A stretch of DNA of 64,000 nt from Actinomycetota bacterium. Lineage in GTDB: Bacteria; Actinomycetota; Thermoleophilia; RBG-16-64-13. A program made the position numbers and the translations under genes. Positions within the stretch are counted from its first letter, which is position 1. The number at the start of each line of letters is the position of its first letter. The notes under the pieces are model-generated. The model did no database searches, was not told the origin of the DNA, and saw only the letters and a list, made by a program, of their open reading frames with translations. Location of the stretch: NCBI GenBank assembly GCA_016278725.1, contig JADQBG010000011.1, positions 119,840-183,839 on the forward strand, in the 5' to 3' direction. Below are positions 51,042 to 64,000 of this stretch, piece by piece.

Positions 51042-52091
51042 TCAGGAATCGGATCCGTAAACCCCTTCTTTTCCCCGGGCGGGGATCCGGCAGGCAAAAA
51101 GCTCTTCCAGGCGGCCGATGTCCTCAGGAGTGCCGATGGCGATCAGGATGTCGCCTTCCTCGAGGATCGCATCGGAGTTGGGATTGGTGTCGAAATCCCC
51201 AGTCCGGGCGTGACGTACCGCAAGGATGGTCGCTCCCGTGTTGCGGCGGATGTGCAGATCGCCGATCGAGCGCCCCACCACCTCGCAGGTGTCGTTCAAA
51301 GAGAACTCCTCGAGCCGGAACTCGATCTCCCCTCCCCCGGTCATCACGTCCAGGTAGTCGCTCACCAGGGGCTGCAGCAGCAAGTTGGCCATCTTCCGCC
51401 CGCTGAGGTCGTAGGGCAGGATCACCTGGTCCGCCCCCGCCCGCTTGATCTTGCCCACGGCGTCCCCCACGTTGGCGCGGGCGACGATGTTCAGCCGAGG
51501 GTTCATCTCGCGGGCGGAGAGCACCACGAAGGTGTTGGCGGCGTCGGTGTCGAGCGCCGCCACCAGGCCCTGGGCCCGCTCGATTCCCGCTTCGAGCAGC
51601 ACCTTGTCCTCGGAGGCGTCCCCCTCGACCACGGCCACCTCCGCGCGGTAGAGCATCTCGACCACGGCGGGGTCTTTGTCGACCACGATGAAGGAAGCCC
51701 CATGCCGCTCAAATTCCCGCACCACGTTCTCGCCCACCCTGCCGTAACCGCAGACGATGTAGTGACCGCTCATGCGCTCGATCCGCCGGTTCATCACCCT
51801 CCTCCTGAACATCCCGGTGAACTGTCCGCCCACAATGAAATCCATGACCACACCCAGCCCGTAGAAGAAGGCGGTCACCCCGAAGACGATGAGCCCGATG
51901 GTGAAAAGGCGCCCCGCTTCGGATAGGGGGCGCACCTCCATAAAACCCACCGTGGTGATGGTGGTCACCGTTTGGTAGAGGGCCTCCAGCAGATTCATGC
52001 CCTCGATGAGAATGTAGCCCAGGGTCCCGACCAGGACGATGGCCACGAAAAGGCCGACCAGAAAGAGCAGGTTCCGCGCCTCCGAGAACAA
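51042..52091 (-). CDS. Two-helix K+ channel with TrkA/RCK domains
   Basis: This 349-residue MthK-like channel has TM1 (LLFLVGLFVAIVLVGTLGYIL), a pore helix and selectivity filter TTITTVGFMEV (TVGF for TVGY), and TM2 (IGLIVFGVTAFFYGLGVVMDFIVG). The RCK-N domain has GHYIVCGYGRVGENVVREF (GxGxxG, NAD/ATP site), followed by RCK-C (SLNDTCEVVGRSIGDLHI). TTG at 52091, with GGGGGG upstream and 10 nt after rlmH, is the best start. The longer frame is a shadow of rlmH. It probably mediates regulated K+ flux. Confidence 0.92.
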   Translation of the reverse strand: MFSEARNLLFLVGLFVAIVLVGTLGYILIEGMNLLEALYQTVTTITTVGFMEVRPLSEAGRLFTIGLIVFGVTAFFYGLGVVMDFIVGGQFTGMFRRRVMNRRIERMSGHYIVCGYGRVGENVVREFERHGASFIVVDKDPAVVEMLYRAEVAVVEGDASEDKVLLEAGIERAQGLVAALDTDAANTFVVLSAREMNPRLNIVARANVGDAVGKIKRAGADQVILPYDLSGRKMANLLLQPLVSDYLDVMTGGGEIEFRLEEFSLNDTCEVVGRSIGDLHIRRNTGATILAVRHARTGDFDTNPNSDAILEEGDILIAIGTPEDIGRLEELFACRIPARGKEGVYGSDS

Positions 52092-52101
52092 CCCATCCCC
52101 C

Positions 52102-52563
52102 CTAATAGTGGTACGGCTCCCCCCGCTCGATTCGGATGGCCCGGTAGAGCTGCTCCGCAACCACGCAGCGCGCAAGCTGATGCGGGAACGTGAGCCGCGA
52201 GAGAGACCAGCGCACATCCGCCGCCTGCAGAACCGAGTCGTCGAGGCCCACTGCGCCCCCCAGTATAAACTGGAAATCGCTGATGCCCCTAAGCTTCCGC
52301 TCCGCCAGCAGAGCGCTCAGCTCCTCGGAAGAGAACTCCTCCCCCAGACGGTCGAGGACCACCGTGTGCGCGTTCCCTTTCAGGCGGCCGATAATGGCCT
52401 CGCCCTCCCTCGCCTTCACCCGCGCCTGCCCTTGCGAAAGGGGAACCTCGGAGAGCTCGTGCACTTCGAGCTTGACGTAGGGGGAGAGCAGCTTCTGGTA
52501 GTGGGCGAAAACCGCTTGGTAGGGCTTGGAGAGCCTGCCCACGCAAACCAGGCGAAATCTCAT
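52102..52563 (-). CDS. rlmH: 23S rRNA pseudouridine-1915 N3-methyltransferase RlmH
   Basis: This 153-residue SPOUT methyltransferase begins MRFRLVCVGRLSKPYQ. The SAM knot FILGGAVGLDDSV (about 100-112) and the end motif LSRLTFPHQLARCVVAEQLYRA are diagnostic of RlmH. It methylates pseudouridine 1915 in 70S ribosomes. I chose the ATG at 52563 from the conserved N-terminal strand rather than an upstream in-frame codon. It is followed within 10 nt by the K+ channel gene. Confidence 0.96.
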   Translation of the reverse strand: MRFRLVCVGRLSKPYQAVFAHYQKLLSPYVKLEVHELSEVPLSQGQARVKAREGEAIIGRLKGNAHTVVLDRLGEEFSSEELSALLAERKLRGISDFQFILGGAVGLDDSVLQAADVRWSLSRLTFPHQLARCVVAEQLYRAIRIERGEPYHY

Positions 52564-52617
52564 CGGACCGGGAAGCTCAGCGGGGTGAAGCACCCCACCG
52601 CCCGGGCCGGGAACGCC

Positions 52618-53301
52618 TTACAAGAAGAAGAGCTCCTGTCGCCCGTCGCGTTCCGGTTCCTTGGGGCGGCTGAAAGTATGGTCGCGCACGACGGTGGGCA
52701 TGTTGCGCCAGAGACAGATGTCGCTCTTGAGGTAACGCGCCTTGATCTCATCCGAGCACTCGCTGGTGCAGGTCAGGCAGATTTCCTCCTCCACCTGGAC
52801 CTTCTCTCTGCGGGGACGCTCTCCTTCGTCCAGGCGGCGTGAGGCCTCGAGCAACAGGCTCTGCACCTCGATCGATGGACTGATCGGGAACTTGACGGCA
52901 TGTTCCGGCACCACGAATTTGAAAGTACCTGAAGTCCAATTGGAGAGCTCCAGAGCCTGGTCGAAGGTCTGCCGGTTGACAATGTCCTGCAGGGTTGCCC
53001 GATCGGTATAGCCTCTCTTGAGCAGAATCAAGCCCAGAGGCTCGTTTCTGCGCTCGTGACCGTAGCTCAGCAGGCACTCTTTGAGAGTGTCCTGGGTAAT
53101 GACCCCGGCGACAACCAGCCGGTTCCCGATCAAATCTTCGGAGAGCGGCAGCGAGATGGCATCGACCCGGCCCCGGGTCATGTAGACGTAGCCGTATTCT
53201 TCGAAATCCTGGATCTCGAGAATGCCCGTCTTTTCGTACGCGGCTAGGAACTGCAAAATGCTGAATATCGAGAAATCCTGGATCTTACCCCAGAGGATCA
53301 T
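52618..53301 (-). CDS. DUF4388 (PATAN-like) protein with Cys-rich C-terminal tail
   Basis: This 227-residue protein has residues 1-95 as DUF4388: ILWGKIQDFSIFSILQFLAAYEKTGILEI, GYVYMTRGRVDAI and GLILLKRGYTDRATLQDIV. It continues with a second half (FDQALELSNWTSGTFKFV). DUF4388 occurs in signalling and type-IV-pilus or motility proteins of Deinococcus, Myxococcus and Actinobacteria. The C-terminal ~60 residues add C-x2-C-x3-C (CLTCTSEC) and a later lone Cys (DICLWR), a potential metal or redox site. A near-perfect AGGAGGTGAAG ribosome site precedes ATG 53301. Confidence 0.82.
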   Translation of the reverse strand: MILWGKIQDFSIFSILQFLAAYEKTGILEIQDFEEYGYVYMTRGRVDAISLPLSEDLIGNRLVVAGVITQDTLKECLLSYGHERRNEPLGLILLKRGYTDRATLQDIVNRQTFDQALELSNWTSGTFKFVVPEHAVKFPISPSIEVQSLLLEASRRLDEGERPRREKVQVEEEICLTCTSECSDEIKARYLKSDICLWRNMPTVVRDHTFSRPKEPERDGRQELFFL

Positions 53302-53436
53302 CCCTTCACCTCCTGCTGAAGTGAATCGGCAGGAACGCGGGGCGAGTTGAGTGCTTGGCCCTCAACGACGGGCACGCCCAGTGAACCCGGTACAGGATTC
53401 TGAACGCAGACGGCGGCGGAGGGATACGCGCCCGAC

Positions 53437-54015
53437 CTAGCGGTCGGGCTCCTCCTTGGGTGGCAGGGCAGCCCCGGCTTTGCGAAAACGGCGGCCGGCG
53501 GGAACACGCCCGGGCCGGCGTTCCGTGTGGTAGCCGCCTTCTGATTCGGGCGGCGGTTGCACCTTAGTGGAGTCCTGTTCCCCCAGGCCGATGAAGGTGT
53601 CCTCGGGCTGGATGTGCGCGACCGGGTGCCGGTCCTCCACTTCAGGACCTCCCTCCACCGGCTCCGCCTCGGCGGGCTCGGTCCCACCGTAGACGGGACC
53701 GCCCGCGGCAGATTTCTGCGCCAAAGCGTCGGCTACGTGGGGTTCCGCGGTCGAGGACCCGGATTCGGCCATTTGCGGCCCGCCACCAGCCAAGGTGTTG
53801 CCGGACTCCCGCTCGCCTGCCGGCTCGGGCCGGGGGGGATTAGCGAGCTGCCAGCCGATGACAATAAAGAACCAGGCCAATACGAAGAATACCCCGGCGA
53901 GAATCAACAGAGTGACATTGAAATTGTTCAGAAAAGGCAGAAGCGCAAGAAAGGCGACGCCCAGGAAGATGATGCCTATCAAGAGGCTCAAACCACCGAG
54001 AATGCGGTAGATCAA
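53437..54015 (-). CDS. Two-helix membrane protein with long disordered tail
   Basis: This 192-residue protein starts at TTG 54015 with GAGGAGA 6 nt upstream. Two transmembrane helices (YRILGGLSLLIGIIFLGVAFLALLPF and LLILAGVFFVLAWFFIVIGW) occupy residues 1-58. The remaining ~130 residues are Pro/Glu/Gly/Ala-rich, acidic then basic near the end (ERRPGRVPAGRRFRKAG), and predicted disordered. No family recognised. It could be a small envelope scaffold. Confidence 0.7.
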   Translation of the reverse strand: MIYRILGGLSLLIGIIFLGVAFLALLPFLNNFNVTLLILAGVFFVLAWFFIVIGWQLANPPRPEPAGERESGNTLAGGGPQMAESGSSTAEPHVADALAQKSAAGGPVYGGTEPAEAEPVEGGPEVEDRHPVAHIQPEDTFIGLGEQDSTKVQPPPESEGGYHTERRPGRVPAGRRFRKAGAALPPKEEPDR

Positions 54016-54188
54016 TGCCGTCTCCTCATTGCGCTGTACGAGAGCGGGATATCCGCCTGCCTAGGCGGGCCACGGTTTCCATGCGCGCCGCGGTGTCTAC
54101 GCGCAGTCTAAAGAAGCGCTGGGGGCAGCGCAAGGACGTGCGCGCACGGCGCCCTGCGCGGGCGGCGCAGGTCCGGTGAACCTAGTGT

Positions 54189-54452
54189 CTAATCCGCTCC
54201 CTTCTCCGCACGCAACGCCTCCACCTCGGCAAGGACCTCCTCGTCCGTGGAAGTCCTTTCGATGATGTCCCGGAACTCCTCCACCGTGATCCCCATCTGG
54301 CTGAGCAGCATGCGGTCGCGGCCGCAGGGATGCGCGTAGGTCCCGGGGTTGCCGTGGTAGGTGGCCCGGGCTTTGTCGATCATGCGTGGCAGCCACGCCC
54401 ACTCGCCCAAGCTGTCGGACCCAGGTCTGGGTTTCTCAACGCGAAGATCCAT
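54189..54452 (-). CDS. DUF5069-like small protein
   Basis: This 87-residue protein has LPRMIDKARATYHGNPGTYAHPCGRDRMLLSQMGITVEEF, which fits DUF5069 (conserved LPRLIDK...G...Y...PCG...D, then LGI...F). It ends with an acidic/Ala helix (DEEVLAEVEALRAEKGAD). Function unknown. It lies between glnD and a two-helix membrane protein on the same strand, with gaps of ~100 and ~170 nt. Confidence 0.78.
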   Translation of the reverse strand: MDLRVEKPRPGSDSLGEWAWLPRMIDKARATYHGNPGTYAHPCGRDRMLLSQMGITVEEFRDIIERTSTDEEVLAEVEALRAEKGAD

Positions 54453-54520
54453 GCTTGCTGGCTTCTTTCACCCGTTGTGCGTGCCCGTCCCTGTTACCCG
54501 CGGCTCGGCAGGGCGACACA

Positions 54521-54560
54521 CGAAGCGGGTTCGCGGCTGGCGAAGCGGGTTCGCGGCTAG
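54521..54560. repeat. 20-bp tandem duplication spanning the glnD stop codon
   Basis: CGAAGCGGGTTCGCGGCTGG at 54521-54540 is followed directly by an almost identical copy at 54541-54560 (one base different, G to A). The change places the glnD TAG stop within the second copy. Confidence 0.85.
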
Positions 54561-56947
54561 CGCCTCGGCTCGAGGGCAAACAGCAGGGCCTTCTCCAGTT
54601 CCCGGACGTGTTCGGGTTCGGTCACCTTCTCCCCGCGGCAGTCGGCGACGTAGAAGACGTCCACCACCTTCTGCTTGAGCGTGGCCACTTTGGCCAACCT
54701 CACATCGAGCAGCAGGTCGTCCAGGGTGCGGGCCAAGGAGTAGAGCAGGCCGATGCGGTCCTGGCTATGCACCTCGATCACCGTGAGGGTTTCCGAGGCG
54801 TCGTTGTCCACGACCACCTTGGCCGGGTGACGAAGCACCGAGGGCCTAGCCAGAGGGTTCCGAGAAGCCTTCTCCGCCAAGCGGAACTCCAGGGCAAGCC
54901 TGCCCTCCAGCGCACGCCTGAGGTCTCGGATGATTCCCTCCCAACGCTCATCTGGGATCCGATCCTCGAATTGATCAGAAACCTGAAAACTCCGCACCAC
55001 CAACCCCGGCCGGGTGGCCTCCACCTGGGCGCTCATGATGTTGACGTCGTGGTGGCTGAGCACGCCACTGAGCCGCGTGAGCAGGCCGGGATGAACCGGA
55101 GAGCTAACCAACAACTCCTGCGCTCCGGCGACCTGCCCTTCTCGGACCTCGAAAGTGATCTCATCGCCGGCCGCCCCCCCGGGAATCACCCTGCGGAAGT
55201 TCTCGGCATCATCGGTCGGGGTGGCATCGGCCGGAGCAGTTGCGGTCACGCGGGCCGCGGACTCAGGCAGCCCAATCTCAGCCCGGCTTTCTCCCATCCC
55301 TCCCAGCCTGTCGCCCAGTTTGAACACCAGTTCCTGCACCAGCGCAGACGTCCAGGGCGTCCAGGAAGCGGTACCGGTGGCGACGGAGTCGGCCACCGTC
55401 AACACGTAGAGCATCTCCAGCCGCCGGCGGCTTCCGACCCGTGCCGCCACGCGGTCGAGTAGCTGCTCGTCCTCGAGGTCTCGCCGGGTTGCCGTATCCG
55501 CCAACAGCAGGTGCTCCCGCACCAGGAATTCCAAGTCGTCCACCACTTCCGGCCGGCAGGCCAAGGCCTGCGCGGCAGCGCGGGCAAGCGCGGCACCGGC
55601 TTCGGAGTGGTCGCTTTCGGGCACCCCCTTGCCCAGATCGTGAAACAGACAGGCGAGCAGGACCGTCTCCCAGTGCGGGGTAAGGGCCAGTTCGGAGGCG
55701 AGCGCCGCGGCGGTGCGGTCCGCCCGCTGGGAGACCGCCATCTGCACGGCGATGGCCGCCGCGTGAAACGAGTGGCCATCGACGGTGTAGGTGTGCAGGC
55801 TATCCCCCCGGCTCAGATAGCGGATCGCCCGCCACCCGGGGATCCATTCGGAGAGCAGGCCCACGTGCGAGAGGCGCTCGAGCCGGGGGAGTCCGTTGTA
55901 ACCCTCGCGCAGTAACTCGAGCAGCAGGACGCGGCGTCCTTCCGGGATGAGCGGTAATTCGGCGGGCAGGGACGAGGGGCGCCGGTTGGACGTCAGGCCG
56001 ACCTCGAGCAGAACCGACTCCCAGGCGTCGCTGGTCAGAAGGGCGACCGCGTGCGCCGCGTCGGTGATGCCCGCCATCACCTCGGCCACGTCGGACTGTG
56101 CCCGCTCGGACAAGAGTTGGGCAACCTCTTCCTGAAAGTCCAGGAACAGGCGGTCCACCCGGCGGCCGGCCACATATTGGAGGGCCGCCCGCGCGCGCAG
56201 CAGCACATCGACCGCAGCTTCCAAGCGGGCTACCGCCTCGGATTCCAGCCAGCCCGCGGCACCCAGGGTTTCGACTTCCCCGCCGCCCCTGAGGGCGAGT
56301 CCCGCCCAAAGCAACTCGTGGACGTCGCGCAGGCCGCCGCGGCCTTCCTTGAGGTGAGGCTCCAGAAGGGCGGCCGAGGCACCGTAACGCTCGTGCCGGG
56401 CGTCCCTCGCCTCGAGCAGACGGCTGACGAAGTCGCGGCCGCCGTCTTGCAGGGTCTGCCGCCGGAGACGGTCCGTGAGACCGCGGTGGAGTTCCTGGTT
56501 GCCCACCAGAAAACGCGCTTGGAGAAAAGCGGTTTCCGCCTCGAGGTTGTCGGCCGCCAGGCTCAGGCATTCGCCCACGGTCCGCGCGCCATGGCCCAAC
56601 TCGAGTCCGGCGTCCCAAAGGGGGTAGAACAGGGCCGTCGCCGTCTCCTCGACCAGATCGGAGTCCTCCTCTCCGTAGAGGAGCATCAGGTCCAAGTCCG
56701 AGTACGGACTCAACTCCCGGCGGCCGTAGCCGCCCAAAGCCACCACCGCGAGCCCCGCCTGGCGAAAGCGTCCGCCGGCCAGGATTCGCTGCTCCGTCTC
56801 GCGGAAAAGCGAGATGAGCACTAGGTCGAGCAGGTCGGCCCGCCGCCGAGCCAGTTCGAAACCGCCGCCGCCCTGCTCGTGCAGCCGTCTGAGTTCGTCT
56901 AGAGCGCGGCGGAGAAACGCCTCCGGTGCCTCCTCCGGCAGATACAT
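54557..56947 (-). CDS. glnD: Bifunctional uridylyltransferase/uridylyl-removing enzyme GlnD
   Basis: This 796-residue PII-modifying enzyme has four domains. The nucleotidyltransferase (about 65-110) has GGYGRRELSPYSDLDLMLL with the G-R-E...DxD triad. A GlnE-like linker follows with HLKEGRGGLRDVHELLW. The HD uridylyl-removing domain has DGHSFHAA, LFHDLGKG and SDHSEAG. Two C-terminal ACT domains sense glutamine (ELLVSSPVHPGLLTRLSGVLS and VEVHSQDRIGLLYSLARTL order). Length is slightly shorter than the enteric protein. ATG at 56947 lies 10 nt after glnB with AGGA upstream. Confidence 0.94.
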   Translation of the reverse strand: MYLPEEAPEAFLRRALDELRRLHEQGGGGFELARRRADLLDLVLISLFRETEQRILAGGRFRQAGLAVVALGGYGRRELSPYSDLDLMLLYGEEDSDLVEETATALFYPLWDAGLELGHGARTVGECLSLAADNLEAETAFLQARFLVGNQELHRGLTDRLRRQTLQDGGRDFVSRLLEARDARHERYGASAALLEPHLKEGRGGLRDVHELLWAGLALRGGGEVETLGAAGWLESEAVARLEAAVDVLLRARAALQYVAGRRVDRLFLDFQEEVAQLLSERAQSDVAEVMAGITDAAHAVALLTSDAWESVLLEVGLTSNRRPSSLPAELPLIPEGRRVLLLELLREGYNGLPRLERLSHVGLLSEWIPGWRAIRYLSRGDSLHTYTVDGHSFHAAAIAVQMAVSQRADRTAAALASELALTPHWETVLLACLFHDLGKGVPESDHSEAGAALARAAAQALACRPEVVDDLEFLVREHLLLADTATRRDLEDEQLLDRVAARVGSRRRLEMLYVLTVADSVATGTASWTPWTSALVQELVFKLGDRLGGMGESRAEIGLPESAARVTATAPADATPTDDAENFRRVIPGGAAGDEITFEVREGQVAGAQELLVSSPVHPGLLTRLSGVLSHHDVNIMSAQVEATRPGLVVRSFQVSDQFEDRIPDERWEGIIRDLRRALEGRLALEFRLAEKASRNPLARPSVLRHPAKVVVDNDASETLTVIEVHSQDRIGLLYSLARTLDDLLLDVRLAKVATLKQKVVDVFYVADCRGEKVTEPEHVRELEKALLFALEPRR

Positions 56948-56957
56948 GGCGGCGTTC

Positions 56958-59613
<2,656 letters not shown>

Positions 59614-59618
59614 CCCGA

Positions 59619-60425
59619 CTACAAATGACCGGGCCGGTCCCCCGGCACTTCCTCCGGTTCGAGGGCGGCGCGGAGCGCCCGGACCTCGGCGTGCAGCGCC
59701 CGGATGGCGGCGGCGCCGGCCAGTTCGCCGTCCTCGTTCTCGGCGTCTTGGCCGATGAAGAAGGAGGCCAACGCCGCGGTGACGTATCCGAAGACCGCGA
59801 ATGAGTAGATGGCCAAGAGCACGGTGAGAATCCGGCCCTCGGCCGTCACCGGCCAATACTCCGAGCCGATTGTGGTCAGCATCATGGCCGTCCACCACAG
59901 GGCGTCACCGTAGCCGGCGAAGGGCTCGCGCCCGTCGACGTTCTCCAAGGCCAGCATTCCCGCCGCCCCGGTGGCGACCACGACGCCGGTGAAGGCGAAG
60001 ACATAGCCGAACTGCCGCCTTCCCAGGATCACGCGCAGATTGCGCATGGTCCGGTTGAGCGAAGTGACGATGCGCAGCAGCCGCAGACCCCGCCCGATCC
60101 GGGCCAGGCGCAGCAGGCGCACGAAGTAGAAGACGCGGAAGATCCGCAGCGCGGGCAGAATCAGCGAAATGGCTCCCAACCAGTTGCTGCGCAGGTAGGC
60201 CAGCCGGCTGGGGGCCACGATCATCCGGACCACGAAGTCGATGATGAACACCACCCAGATGATGATGACCAACTGCTCGAGGAAGGGGTGGAGCCCCCAG
60301 AGCAGCTCCACCAGCAAGAGCGCAAGCCAGACGAAACCAAGGACGAGCAGGGGGCGCTCCAGCCAATCATCCAGTTGGCGGACCAGTTCCCAGCGCTCCT
60401 GATCGATCCGCTCGCGTTCCTGCAC
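59619..60425 (-). CDS. Six-helix voltage-gated-like ion channel with atypical filter
   Basis: This 268-residue channel has six transmembrane segments. S4 is arginine-rich ([28 protein letters not shown]). The pore region is [22 protein letters not shown], where the usual TVGYG filter is replaced by TIGSE, followed by S6 ([22 protein letters not shown]). A short coiled C-terminus ([16 protein letters not shown]) may tetramerise it. The changed filter makes K+ selectivity uncertain. GTG at 60425 has GGGAGGA 4 nt upstream; the longer frame upstream is antisense to treS. It is convergent with glgE and divergent from treS. Confidence 0.88.
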   Translation of the reverse strand: MQERERIDQERWELVRQLDDWLERPLLVLGFVWLALLLVELLWGLHPFLEQLVIIIWVVFIIDFVVRMIVAPSRLAYLRSNWLGAISLILPALRIFRVFYFVRLLRLARIGRGLRLLRIVTSLNRTMRNLRVILGRRQFGYVFAFTGVVVATGAAGMLALENVDGREPFAGYGDALWWTAMMLTTIGSEYWPVTAEGRILTVLLAIYSFAVFGYVTAALASFFIGQDAENEDGELAGAAAIRALHAEVRALRAALEPEEVPGDRPGHL

Positions 60426-60611
60426 CCCGTCCTCCCTTCTCTGCTTGCCGGCGGTCCTTACCCCCGCGATTGTTCGCCATATACCATTCGTTGCCGCAGG
60501 CATGCATCCTCGGCACGCGCGCCGGGAAGAGGAATCAACGAATCCTGGGAGAAGGTCCAAGAATCCTGGGAGAAGAAGTTCCCAAGACAGGAACCTCGGC
60601 AAGGGAGAGAC
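60426..60611. other. Divergent intergenic region between the channel gene and treS
   Basis: This 186-nt region contains the treS leader with a direct repeat (see next entry). I see no convincing -35/-10 pair; a CATATACCATT stretch around 60478 is the most AT-rich segment. Confidence 0.45.
60540..60575 (+). repeat. 15-bp direct repeat with 21-nt spacing in the treS leader
   Basis: GAATCCTGGGAGAAG occurs at 60540-60554 and 60561-60575. The 21-nt period equals seven codons in the treS frame, in which both copies read ESWEK. That could indicate a longer treS N-terminus from a non-standard start or duplicated regulatory DNA. Confidence 0.8.
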
Positions 60612-63957
<3,346 letters not shown>

Positions 63958-63971
<14 letters not shown>

Positions 63972-64000
63972 GCGGGAACGGCTCGAGGAGCTCGCCCGCC
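63958..64000 (+). CDS. 5' end of a further gene after treS (truncated; possibly glgB)
   Basis: A GTG at 63958 with GGAG 8 nt upstream opens a frame ([14 protein letters not shown]) that overlaps the treS stop by 14 nt and runs off the window. In GlgE-pathway operons the branching enzyme gene glgB often follows treS-mak. The identity cannot be tested from 14 codons. Confidence 0.35.

Noticed and set aside
53302..53436. Possible small gene between the DUF4388 and two-helix protein genes
   Set aside because: No frame has both a start with a ribosome site and a coherent product; the region is upstream leader sequence.

Overview
The window is a GC-rich, gene-dense bacterial chromosome segment. 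I see no insertion sequence, prophage, CRISPR array or rRNA. Housekeeping genes dominate: guaA, pyrE, pyrF, groESL, tsaB/D/E, rho, panC, hom, lysA, argS, mutM, glnB/glnD and two tRNAs. The subfamily-2 PyrF, the TreS-maltokinase fusion with GlgE, the family-4 Fe-S uracil-DNA glycosylase and the Roadblock/DUF4388 proteins suggest a deep-branching, possibly thermophilic or anaerobic actinobacterial lineage. Several modules are better known from archaea or anaerobes: heterodisulfide-reductase (Hdr) flavoproteins, cyclic 2,3-diphosphoglycerate enzymes and a hexulose-phosphate synthase-RraA fusion. The taxonomic placement is inference.

Layout. At 1-5.6 kb (minus strand) lies a TusA / MvhD-like / GltD-inserted HdrA / HdrA / winged-helix operon that continues off the left edge. 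At 5.7-10.1 kb are tRNA-Ala and dacA-pfkB-guaA-rsfS. At 10.3-17.7 kb are membrane proteins, LysM, pyrF, HU, pyrE, tldE, tldD, a Roadblock pair and a 50-residue CsbD gene. At 17.9-20.0 kb is groESL with a CIRCE operator. At 20.1-26.6 kb are a tautomerase, a DHFR-like protein, a beta-CASP RNase, the tsaD-rimI-tsaB-tsaE tRNA-t6A set, uracil-DNA glycosylase and PspC. At 26.7-30.5 kb is a plus-strand operon of DUF2520, YjbQ and HPS-RraA, followed by an envelope protein. At 30.5-41.9 kb a long minus-strand series holds lysA-hom-sppA-phosphoesterase-cDPG synthetase-2PG kinase-glpX, then rho, an S58 peptidase and panC. At 42-44.2 kb are a small nuclease-like protein, hpt, an alpha/beta hydrolase, a CsoR/CstR-type repressor and tRNA-Gly. 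At 44.5-48.3 kb are a 6S-like RNA and a LytS kinase / DUF485 / acetate-permease-like operon. At 48.4-57.3 kb are mutM, argS, a TrkA-type K+ channel, rlmH, DUF4388, glnD and glnB. At 57.6-64 kb are glgE, a voltage-gated-like channel and treS-mak.

Connections. The repressor at 43.7 kb has the two-Cys, no-His signature of persulfide-sensing CstR. Its own promoter and the tusA promoter 38 kb away share GTATACC-type dyads placed between -35 and -10, which suggests sulfane-sulfur control of the TusA/Hdr operon. The phosphoglycerate cluster encodes both steps from 2-phosphoglycerate to cyclic 2,3-diphosphoglycerate, next to an unassigned phosphoesterase and a gluconeogenic FBPase. GlgE, TreS-maltokinase and two K+ channel genes suggest investment in osmotic and carbon storage.

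Two genes, the uracil-DNA glycosylase and the alpha/beta hydrolase, appear to need CTG start codons. Starts were chosen by Shine-Dalgarno position, overlap with the preceding stop and domain boundaries. No database search was possible, so family names rest on recognised motifs.
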